Shown here: in pieces, positions 15,231 through 21,753 of the stretch
Numbering within the stretch: the first letter of the stretch is position 1
How the letters are laid out: every line of letters begins with the position of its first letter
Assembly (NCBI GenBank): GCA_963582805.1
Contig: CAUZTZ010000010.1
Span: 1-28,009, forward strand
Length of the DNA: 28,009 nucleotides
Reading direction: 5' to 3'
Source of the DNA: GCA-2687515 sp963582805
GTDB taxonomy: Bacteria > Pseudomonadota > Alphaproteobacteria > Rhodospirillales > UBA2165
The notes under the pieces: generated by a model
The model's input: the letters and a program-made list of their open reading frames with translations, nothing else
Told to the model about the DNA's origin: nothing
Databases searched by the model: none
Translations under genes and position numbers: made by a program

Positions 15231-17548
15231 CCTTTAGCGCCGGCCTTTTGCATCGCCTGCCAGACTGTCTCCGCCGTCGCCGGCATGGGCATATGGGTAA
15301 CCCCCAAAGGCCGGAGCGCATCCAAAATGGCGTTGATCACCGCCGGCGGCGCCGCCAGGCAGCCGTTCTCGCCGGCGCCCTTGATGCCGAGCGGGTTGGC
15401 TTTGGTCGGCGATGGCGCCAGCGCCAGGTCCATCGCCGGAATATCGGCGGCGCGCGGCAGGGCGTAATCCATCAACGAGCCCGAAAGCATCTGGCCGCTG
15501 GCCCCATCGTAGGCCACCAATTCCATCGTCGCCTGGCCGATGCCTTGGGCGACGCCGCCATGGATCTGGCCGGCAACCAGCTTTGGATTAACCGCCGTCC
15601 CGACATCGTCGAGGCCCGTATAGCGGGCAATCTCGACGGCGCCGGTTTCGGGATCAACCTCGACCTCGGCCAGATGGCAGCCGTTGGGAAAATTGAACGG
15701 CCCGTCGAACACGGCGCTGGCTTCCAGCCCGGCGCCGGAGCCGGGCGGCAAGCCTACTGGCTGAAATGCGGCGGCGGCAACCTGGGCCAATCCAATGGCG
15801 CGGTCGGTGCCGGCGACGCGAAATTCGCCGCCACCGAAATCCACATCGCCGACCGGTGCCTCCAACAGATGCGCGGCGATATTTTTGCCTTTTTTGATCA
15901 CGTCATCGGCGGCCATTTTGAGGGCCGAGCCGCCCATCGACATGGAGCGCGATCCGAACGAGCCGCGCCCGAACGCCACCCGGTCGGTGTCGCCCTGCAC
16001 CACCAAAACATGATCCAGCGGCACCCCCAGCCAATCCGAAATCATCTGCGCATAGACCGTCTCGTGCCCCTGGCCATAGGAGAACGTGCCGGCCAGCACC
16101 GTCACCCGGCCCGAGGCATCCAGGCGCATTTCCATGCGCTCCGAAAACGCCGTGATGGCGAGAATGTAAAACCCCATGCCTATGCCGCGCAGCTGCCCGT
16201 TAGCCTCCGATTGGGCGCGGCGCGCTTTGAACCCTGCGTAATCGGCGGCCGCGCACGCCGCCTCCAGAAGGCTCGGGAAATCACCGGCATCGTAGGTATA
16301 TTGCAGGGTTGTCTGATAAGGCATGGCCGCCGCTTGGATCAGGTTGCGGCGGCGCAATTCGGCGGCGTCCACGCCCAAAGCCGCCGCCGCATCGTCCATC
16401 ATGCGCTCGATAAAATGCACCGCTTCGGGCAGCCCCGCCCCCCGGTAGGGCCCAAGCGGCGCGGTATGGGTAAAGGCGGTGCGCACCGTCACATGGATGG
16501 CCGGAATGGCATAGACGTTGGACATATTGACGGCGGCGCGCAACGACGACACCAGCGCCGAAATGGTCTGATAGGCGCCGAGATTGGTGGTCAGGGTCGC
16601 CTGAAGCCCGGTGATGCGGCCATCGCCATCGAACGCCATTTCGCCTTCGTCGGTCTGGTCACGGGCGTGCGCATCGGCGATCAGGTTATCGCGGCGCTCC
16701 CCCACCCATTTTACCGGCCGCCCCAGCTTTTCCGACGCCCACAAGACCAAAGCGTCTTCCGGATACACCGTGCCCCGCTGGCCAAAGCCGCCGCCCACAT
16801 CGGGGCAGATAATATGGAAATCGGTCTCGGGCCGGCGAAACACGGCGGCGGCCAGAACCTGGCGCAAAGTATGCGGCTTCTGGCAGGTGGAATAGAGGGT
16901 CAGGCGGCCCGCCCCGGCATCGCCAATGGTGGCGCGCAGCTCCAACGGCACGGCGGACACACGCTGGTTCTGAACGGAGATGCGCTGCACATGATGGGCA
17001 TCGCCCAAGGCCGCGGTCACTGCATCGGCATCACCCATTTGGGTCTGAAATCCGAGATTGCCATCGGCGCCCGGCCAAACCTCCGGCGCGCCGTCGGCCA
17101 TGGCGTCCTTCGCCGTCAACACATGCGGCAAGGGCGCATAGTCCACCGCAATCAATTCGGCGGCGCTTATCGCCGCATCCAGACTATCGGCCACCACCAG
17201 CGCCACCCGGTCACCCACATGGCGCACCATATGGTTAGCCAGCACCGATTGGTGGGTGCGAAAGCCGGGCAGCCAGCCGCCGTCGCCCTGCAACTGGGTG
17301 CAAGGGATGCCGCCGAGCCCATCGGCCTCGGCATCGACGCCGGTCAACACCAAAAGCACGCCGGGCGCAGCGGCGGCGGCGGTCACATCGATGGACAGAA
17401 TTTCCGCCGATGGATGGGGCGAGGCGAGCACAGTGGCATAAGCCTGGCCGGGGAGTGTGATATCGCCGACGAAGCGGCCCTGCCCGGTGAGGAAGCGCGC
17501 ATCTTCCAGGCGATTTACCGATGCCCCGATGCCGGTTTCGTTGACCAT
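15227..17548 (-). CDS. molybdenum hydroxylase large subunit (xanthine dehydrogenase/CoxL family)
   Basis: The 773-residue product matches the molybdopterin-binding large subunit of the xanthine dehydrogenase/aldehyde oxidase/CO dehydrogenase family. The opening (GASVNRLEDARFLTGQGRFV) is the standard start. Mo-cofactor segments include DVGGGFGQ at 250-257, GPYRGAGLPEA at 366-376 and YGQGHET around 491-497. GIKGAGENG at 721-729 holds the conserved base Glu727. The PYRGAG loop fits form II (non-CO-oxidising) CoxL-like proteins, not the AYRCSFR loop of true CO dehydrogenase. I chose the ATG at 17548; a longer frame to 18505 only reads backwards through purB. The 2Fe-2S and FAD subunit genes that normally accompany it are absent from both sides. 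A purine, aldehyde or N-heterocycle substrate is possible. Confidence 0.93.
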   Translation of the reverse strand: MVNETGIGASVNRLEDARFLTGQGRFVGDITLPGQAYATVLASPHPSAEILSIDVTAAAAAPGVLLVLTGVDAEADGLGGIPCTQLQGDGGWLPGFRTHQSVLANHMVRHVGDRVALVVADSLDAAISAAELIAVDYAPLPHVLTAKDAMADGAPEVWPGADGNLGFQTQMGDADAVTAALGDAHHVQRISVQNQRVSAVPLELRATIGDAGAGRLTLYSTCQKPHTLRQVLAAAVFRRPETDFHIICPDVGGGFGQRGTVYPEDALVLWASEKLGRPVKWVGERRDNLIADAHARDQTDEGEMAFDGDGRITGLQATLTTNLGAYQTISALVSSLRAAVNMSNVYAIPAIHVTVRTAFTHTAPLGPYRGAGLPEAVHFIERMMDDAAAALGVDAAELRRRNLIQAAAMPYQTTLQYTYDAGDFPSLLEAACAAADYAGFKARRAQSEANGQLRGIGMGFYILAITAFSERMEMRLDASGRVTVLAGTFSYGQGHETVYAQMISDWLGVPLDHVLVVQGDTDRVAFGRGSFGSRSMSMGGSALKMAADDVIKKGKNIAAHLLEAPVGDVDFGGGEFRVAGTDRAIGLAQVAAAAFQPVGLPPGSGAGLEASAVFDGPFNFPNGCHLAEVEVDPETGAVEIARYTGLDDVGTAVNPKLVAGQIHGGVAQGIGQATMELVAYDGASGQMLSGSLMDYALPRAADIPAMDLALAPSPTKANPLGIKGAGENGCLAAPPAVINAILDALRPLGVTHMPMPATAETVWQAMQKAGAKG

Positions 17549-17596
17549 TTGCCGCCCCCATGCTTTTGCTGGGCGATCATAAACCCAATCGCCATT

Positions 17597-17625
17597 TTTG
17601 CCCAACCGGCCCCGGCCTGATAGAA
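17597..17625 (+). promoter_or_regulatory. promoter for purB
   Basis: TTGCCC (17597-17602), a 17-bp spacer and TAGAAT (17620-17625) form a well-matched vegetative promoter. The TG one base before the -10 (17617-17618) adds an extended -10. Transcription would begin near 17632, leaving a leader of roughly 58 bases. That leader contains the perfect palindrome ACCGCGCGGT (17646-17655). It also has a five-codon mini-ORF (ATG at 17676) whose TGA overlaps the purB start as ATGA. Confidence 0.6.
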
Positions 17626-17689
17626 TGCGGGTGTATTTATTGGGGACCGCGCGGTTGCCCGGCCCCAAACAAGCCATGAAAGCGCATCT

Positions 17690-18997
17690 ATGATTCCAAG
17701 ATATTCCCGGCCCGAAATGGTAGCCATCTGGGAGCCCGCCAACAAATTCCGCATCTGGTTCGAGATCGAAGCGCATGCGTGCGATGCGCAAGCAAAGCTC
17801 GGCGTGATCCCGGCCGAGGCCGCCGCTTCCGTCTGGGCCGGCGGCGGCAAACCCTATACGCCGGAGCGCATTGCCCGCATCGACGCCATCGAGGCCGAAA
17901 CCAGGCACGACGTCATCGCTTTCACCACCGAGCTGGCCGAACAGGTGGGCAGCGATGCCCGCTTCGTCCACCAGGGCATGACCTCGTCCGACGTGCTCGA
18001 TACCGCCTTCGCCGTGCAACTTACCGAAGCCGCCGATATCCTTTTGGCCGGCATGGACCGGGTGTTGGCGGCCTTGAAATCCCGCGCTTTGGAGCACAAA
18101 GACACCGTCTGCATCGGGCGCAGCCACGCCATTCATGCGGAGCCGACCACCTTCGGTCTGAAACTGGCCGGCCATTATGCGGAGTTCGCGCGCGGCCGGG
18201 CGCGGCTCCAAGCGGCGCGCGCCGAGATCGCCACTTGCGCCATTTCCGGCGCCGTCGGCACGTTTGCCAATCTGGACCCGGCAGTGGAAGCCCATGTCGC
18301 GGAACAAATGGGGCTTGAGCCGGAGCCGGTCTCCTCCCAGGTCATCCCCCGCGACCGGCACGCCATGTTTTTCGCGACCTTGGGCGTGATCGCGTCGTCC
18401 ATCGAACGGCTGGCCACCGAGATCCGCCATTTGCAGCGCAGCGAAGTTGGCGAGGCGGAAGAATTTTTCGCCGCCGGGCAAAAGGGCTCCTCGGCGATGC
18501 CGCACAAGCGCAACCCGGTCTTAAGCGAAAATCTCACCGGCCTCGCCCGCACGGTGCGCAGCTGTGTCACGCCGGCCATGGAAAATGTCGCCCTCTGGCA
18601 CGAGCGCGACATCTCCCACTCGTCCGTGGAGCGCGCCATCGGCCCGGACGCCACGGTAACACTGGACTTTGCCCTGAACCGTTGCGCCGGGGTGATCGAA
18701 AAGCTGCTTGTTTATCCAGAGACCATGCTGGCCAATTTGAACCAGCAGCGCGGTCTGGTATTTTCCGGGCGCGTGCTTTTGGCGCTGACCCAGGCCGGGG
18801 TAAGCCGCGAAGACGCCTACCGCATGGTGCAAACCAACGCCATGCAGGTGTGGGAAGAGGACGCCGATTTCGCCGCCGCGTTAAAGGCGGACGCCGAAGT
18901 CACGAAACACCTATCCGAGGCCGAAATCGACGCGCAGTTTGACCTCGGCTATCACCGGCGCAACATCGACGTGATCTTCAAACGGGTATTCGGATAG
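17690..18997 (+). CDS. purB: adenylosuccinate lyase
   Basis: PurB catalyses two fumarate-releasing steps of purine synthesis: SAICAR to AICAR and adenylosuccinate to AMP. The 435 residues are the normal length for the shorter bacterial form. The fumarase/aspartase superfamily signature GSSAMPHKRNP is at 266-276 and includes the flexible-loop serine. TRHDV (71-75), HQGMTSSD (94-101) and GRSHAIHAEP (143-152) hold the substrate-binding and catalytic His residues. The enzyme is a cytoplasmic tetramer. The ATG at 17690 gives the standard MIPRYSRPEM opening; its ribosome site is weak and the mini-ORF overlap may help initiation. It is divergent from the molybdenum hydroxylase gene with 141 bp between them and is followed after 7 bp by a small protein gene. 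Confidence 0.97.
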   Translation: MIPRYSRPEMVAIWEPANKFRIWFEIEAHACDAQAKLGVIPAEAAASVWAGGGKPYTPERIARIDAIEAETRHDVIAFTTELAEQVGSDARFVHQGMTSSDVLDTAFAVQLTEAADILLAGMDRVLAALKSRALEHKDTVCIGRSHAIHAEPTTFGLKLAGHYAEFARGRARLQAARAEIATCAISGAVGTFANLDPAVEAHVAEQMGLEPEPVSSQVIPRDRHAMFFATLGVIASSIERLATEIRHLQRSEVGEAEEFFAAGQKGSSAMPHKRNPVLSENLTGLARTVRSCVTPAMENVALWHERDISHSSVERAIGPDATVTLDFALNRCAGVIEKLLVYPETMLANLNQQRGLVFSGRVLLALTQAGVSREDAYRMVQTNAMQVWEEDADFAAALKADAEVTKHLSEAEIDAQFDLGYHRRNIDVIFKRVFG

Positions 18998-19004
18998 AAC
19001 GGCG

Positions 19005-19349
19005 ATGCCCAAATCCGGTCTCATCGGCCCGTTTCCATTGACCGAGGCAGAGATCGGGCTGCGCATCGACACGACAATCGCCGCCTTTGCCTTGGGCCGC
19101 ATGGAGGGCCGCAAGTTCCTGGTGCAACATACCGGCCGCTCCGACAAGGACGCGGCCGGGGCGCTTCTGGGCTTCATCGGTGATTATGCGCATTTCAAGT
19201 ATCGTACCTATGTATCGACGCGGCGGGCCTATGCGAAGGAGTGTGTATTGTTCCACAAATTCGGCGCCGCCGGTTCCGCCGGGCACCCGGAACCGCCGCC
19301 GGGGATCAGGGTTAAATGTCCAGTTGCGACGTGTAGTCTGGCAGATTAG
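19005..19349 (+). CDS. small GIY-YIG-like protein of unknown function
   Basis: This 114-residue protein begins seven bases after the purB stop and is probably co-transcribed. I do not know its function. Its core (ALGRMEGRKFLVQHTGRSD, about 29-47) has the strand-turn-strand spacing of a GIY-YIG nuclease fold, in which Tyr-Ile-Gly is replaced by His-Thr-Gly. A helix with AYAKECVLFH (75-84) would place a glutamate (Glu79) where the fold has its catalytic one. The C-terminus has GHPEPPPG and then KCPVATC, which may bind metal. As I remember it, similar short proteins with a GRSD motif and KCP-x-C tail occur in other alphaproteobacteria; that was not checked. The exact YIG residues are missing, so it may be inactive or have another role. 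Confidence 0.65.
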   Translation: MPKSGLIGPFPLTEAEIGLRIDTTIAAFALGRMEGRKFLVQHTGRSDKDAAGALLGFIGDYAHFKYRTYVSTRRAYAKECVLFHKFGAAGSAGHPEPPPGIRVKCPVATCSLAD

Positions 19350-19623
19350 GGGCGCCCTTAAGTCCCTTCCCCCCTGGAGAGGGAAGGTTGGGATGGCGGC
19401 GGAGTTATAGAAGTCTGGTTCGAGGTTAGGTACCGCGAATATTCGCATTAGTGGGCGTATTAAATCTGCTACCTCAACCGTTCGACGCAACACATGCGTA
19501 AAATCGACGCACCACCAGCTCTGCTTTCAGCCAAGAGGAGACATTAGTCCTCGAACCAACAAAAAAAATTCAGCACAAATATAGCGAATTAGCCACTCAC
19601 TCGACCAAATGCTCGTTCGGTCA
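19350..19623. other. AT-rich intergenic stretch with hairpins
   Basis: No gene is visible in these 274 bases. CCTTCCC (19365-19371) pairs with GGGAAGG (19381-19387) across nine bases; it looks like a REP-type repeat unit or a purB 3' hairpin, without a U-tract. GCGAATATTCGC (19435-19446) is a perfect 12-bp palindrome. GAGGA (19535-19539) pairs with TCCTC (19548-19552). A run of eight A follows at 19561-19568. One 60-base line here (19561-19620) is only about 37% GC by my count, far below the neighbours. Confidence 0.5.
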
Positions 19624-21354
19624 TTATTCGGGCGCACCTGCTGAAATGAGGAGGCCAAGAAATCTTTCTCTAACCTCATTATGCCGTATTAAAGAAATAG
19701 CGTTCCAGCCAGTAAGATGAAATTCAGGATAAAATTTCTTCATGTGGGCTACGGCTTCTTCAGCTTTCTCATCTTCGCCCAGAGCCATATATGCAGCTGC
19801 CATCGAACAGTTGGCCGGAGGCCCGAACGGACCTCCCCTTTTGCGGTTGAGTTCTAACGGTTCGATTGCTGCGGCGTATTCACCCGCCAAGTTTCGAAAA
19901 TGGCCCAGTTGATTTAAGTAGGGGCCATTCACAAAATGTGGATTGAGTTGGAAGGCGTGTTCAACGCTCGCCGCACCTTCAATCGGTTTACCCGAAAACG
20001 CCAGCACCGCTCCAAGACCACTATGTGCATCGGCATCGCCAGGCTGCAGTTTAACTCCCTCCAGAGCTGCAGATAGGGCGGCTTCGTAGTTGCGTTGCAC
20101 AAGCAAAGAATAGCCAAGAGCAGTATGGGACCAGCCAAAACTGGCGTCCAATTCTATCGCTTTGCGGGCCATTTGCTCAGCCATGAAAATGGATTCAGGA
20201 TCATCTTCATAGCCAAACATTTCACGTGTACATAACATAGTAGCTACGCCGGCGTACCCTCCTGCAAAGCTCGGGTCCATATCAATTACCTGCTCGAACA
20301 TTGCCCGCGCAATGTCTTGTTTTTCACGTATTGGCGGAAAGGGAACACCTTTGGCGCGGACGAAAAGTTCGTAGGCCTCAAAGTTATGGGTATGGACAAT
20401 TTTAAGGCTTTCTTTTTCTCCCTCGGTTATTTGCACGGATAACGCCGCGATCACCTTAGCGCCAACTTCGTCCTGCAGCTCGAACACGTCATGGACAGTG
20501 CCGTCGTATCGGTCGGCCCACAGATGCCCTCCGGTTTCAGCATCGATCAATTGGGCATTGATGCGCACCCGCTCACCCGATTTGCGAACGCTGCCCTCAA
20601 GCACATAACGCACCCCCAGATCGCGGGCCACCTGGCGCACGTCTACGATCTCGCCCTTGTAGACATAGGACGAGTTCCGGGCGACAACGAACAGGCCTGA
20701 AACCTTGGAGAGATCGGTTATCAAATCCTCGGTCATGCCGTCGGCGAACGCTTCCTGGTCGGGATCGCCCGAGAGGTTGTCGAAGGGCAGCACAACGATG
20801 GATGGTTTGTCGGTCACGGCAGCCCTCACGCTCGTTGAATCGGAAACAGCTTCGATCTTCACGCCATAAGCCTGAACCGGGTCGGTGACATTTTTAACCT
20901 CCTGCGGACCCATGTCCTCGTAATCCACTTCGATGCGGTTTTTGACTTGATCATAGACACCGCCGGAAATGACGATGCCACCGGGCTCTGCCAATCCTTC
21001 CAGCCGAGCAGCGACATTGACACCCTCACCATGGATGTCTTCGCCATCATCGACGATATCACCCAGGTTGACGCCGATGCGAAAATCCAGGCTGCTGGCA
21101 GCTAATCCTTGCTGCATCACGATGGCGCAATTGACCGCATCTTTCACCGTCGAAAATTCGACCAGAAATCCATCGCCTGTCAGCTTGACGATTTTGCCCG
21201 AATGACCTGCAACTTGTGGTTTGATCACGTCTTCTCGGGCATCCTGCCAAGCGGCGACGGTGCCGTCGGTATCGTCTTCCATCAGACGCGTGTATCCCGC
21301 CACATCAGCAGCAAGAATGGCAGCAAGCCTGCGTTGAACCTCCTGATCCGCCAT
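19624..21354 (-). CDS. class III adenylate/guanylate cyclase with TPR domain
   Basis: The 576-residue protein begins with a class III nucleotide cyclase domain (about 8-165). Metal-binding Asp17 (ADVAGY) and Asp61 (KLTGDGF) are present, as are Lys57 and the transition-state Asn113 and Arg117 (NVAAR). The catalytic set therefore looks intact, and it should make cAMP or cGMP. A TolB/FlgO-like segment follows (SIVVLPFDNLSGDPDQEAF, 185-203, then DLGVRYVLEGSVRKSG around 245-260). Tetratricopeptide-type helices fill about 325-560. There is no membrane helix, so it should be cytosolic. The ATG has GGGGAGG four bases upstream. Sampled lines of this gene are 43-62% GC, lowest toward the 3' part, clearly below its neighbours, which suggests separate ancestry. 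Such cyclase-TPR proteins are often present in several copies in alphaproteobacteria. Confidence 0.92.
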   Translation of the reverse strand: MADQEVQRRLAAILAADVAGYTRLMEDDTDGTVAAWQDAREDVIKPQVAGHSGKIVKLTGDGFLVEFSTVKDAVNCAIVMQQGLAASSLDFRIGVNLGDIVDDGEDIHGEGVNVAARLEGLAEPGGIVISGGVYDQVKNRIEVDYEDMGPQEVKNVTDPVQAYGVKIEAVSDSTSVRAAVTDKPSIVVLPFDNLSGDPDQEAFADGMTEDLITDLSKVSGLFVVARNSSYVYKGEIVDVRQVARDLGVRYVLEGSVRKSGERVRINAQLIDAETGGHLWADRYDGTVHDVFELQDEVGAKVIAALSVQITEGEKESLKIVHTHNFEAYELFVRAKGVPFPPIREKQDIARAMFEQVIDMDPSFAGGYAGVATMLCTREMFGYEDDPESIFMAEQMARKAIELDASFGWSHTALGYSLLVQRNYEAALSAALEGVKLQPGDADAHSGLGAVLAFSGKPIEGAASVEHAFQLNPHFVNGPYLNQLGHFRNLAGEYAAAIEPLELNRKRGGPFGPPANCSMAAAYMALGEDEKAEEAVAHMKKFYPEFHLTGWNAISLIRHNEVRERFLGLLISAGAPE

Positions 21355-21387
21355 TGAGCCTCCCCGAAGGCGGTTAGATTGGCCGCT

Positions 21388-21415
21388 ATTCTAGAGCAAG
21401 TTGCGCCCGAGGCAA
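21388..21415 (-). promoter_or_regulatory. candidate promoter for the cyclase-TPR gene
   Basis: On the minus strand TTGCCT (complement of 21410-21415) and TAGAAT (complement of 21388-21393) are separated by 16 bp. Transcription would begin near 21381, giving a leader of about 27 bases that contains the GGGGAGG ribosome site. The -10 element overlaps the left member of a 10-bp inverted repeat pair. Assignment rests on hexamers and spacing only. Confidence 0.42.
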
Positions 21416-21529
21416 TCTGTTAGGCCAATCGCTAACCATGCGGGCTCCGGGCCAGATGCCGCCCGCAGCCGATTTGCCGCACTTGCACGCCGCCCCAAAC
21501 AAACTATATGACTCTCAAGAACTTGCTCT
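21393..21529. repeat. 10-bp inverted repeat pair spanning 137 bp
   Basis: AGAGCAAGTT at 21393-21402 is the exact reverse complement of AACTTGCTCT at 21520-21529. The pairing does not extend in either direction. The 137-bp span would suit a small inverted-repeat element, but the flanking bases show no target-site duplication, and a 10-bp match within a 400-bp region could occur by chance. Confidence 0.4.
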
Positions 21530-21639
21530 TGAACATTGTGAATATGACGTTTGACCACGCGCCGCTTCAAATACGGACCGGACGCGAGGTTTTCTCCATG
21601 CGCGGAACACATGGATCGGGGGCCTCGGCTCCTTGCGAA

Positions 21640-21670
21640 ATGTCCGTGGATGTCCATAAATGTCCATGAA
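21640..21670 (+). repeat. three 10-bp-phased TGTCC direct repeats
   Basis: TGTCCGTGGA, TGTCCATAAA and TGTCCATGAA follow one another without gaps from 21641 to 21670, then ATGATGATG-like sequence continues. A period of exactly 10 bp places each TGTCC near the same face of the helix, as in repeated sites for a DNA-binding protein. The array lies about 85 bp before the MFS start at 21754 and 290 bp before the cyclase start. Confidence 0.55.
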
Positions 21671-21753
21671 TGATGATGATGTACATGCCCAAAACCGGTG
21701 TCGCATGTCGCACCATTATGCAACTCACGCATGGGTTAGGACGCGAATAACGA

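Larger units (their letters stand above)
21355..21753. other. 399-bp divergent intergenic region with ordered repeats
   Basis: This gap separates the cyclase-TPR gene from an MFS gene and encodes nothing I can defend. It holds the cyclase ribosome site and candidate promoter, an inverted repeat pair AGAGCAAGTT (21393-21402) and AACTTGCTCT (21520-21529), a nested TCAAGA-N6-TCTTGA (21515-21532), and three TGTCC units spaced exactly 10 bp apart (21641, 21651, 21661) followed by an ATG/TGA triplet run. The structures suggest regulator binding or a small mobile remnant, but no target duplication is visible around the inverted repeats. Confidence 0.5.

Noticed and set aside
15191..17620. An 809-residue open frame on the plus strand opposite the molybdenum hydroxylase gene
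   Set aside because: The minus-strand protein has clear family motifs; the plus-strand frame is rich in His, Arg and Gly with no recognisable domain, as expected for the antisense of a GC-rich gene.
17549..18505. N-terminal extension of the molybdenum hydroxylase frame through purB
   Set aside because: The added 319 residues are the reverse strand of purB and do not resemble the family, whose normal start is at 17548.
19535..19568. GAGGA/TCCTC hairpin with an A8 run as a cyclase terminator
   Set aside because: On the cyclase strand the T-run comes before the hairpin, the wrong order for intrinsic termination, and the stem is only five pairs.
21515..21706. Possible integrase remnant upstream of the MFS gene (short minus-strand frame with a MDIYGHP stretch)
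   Set aside because: No catalytic Arg/His/Tyr context and no attachment-site tRNA; the stretch comes from the TGTCC repeats.
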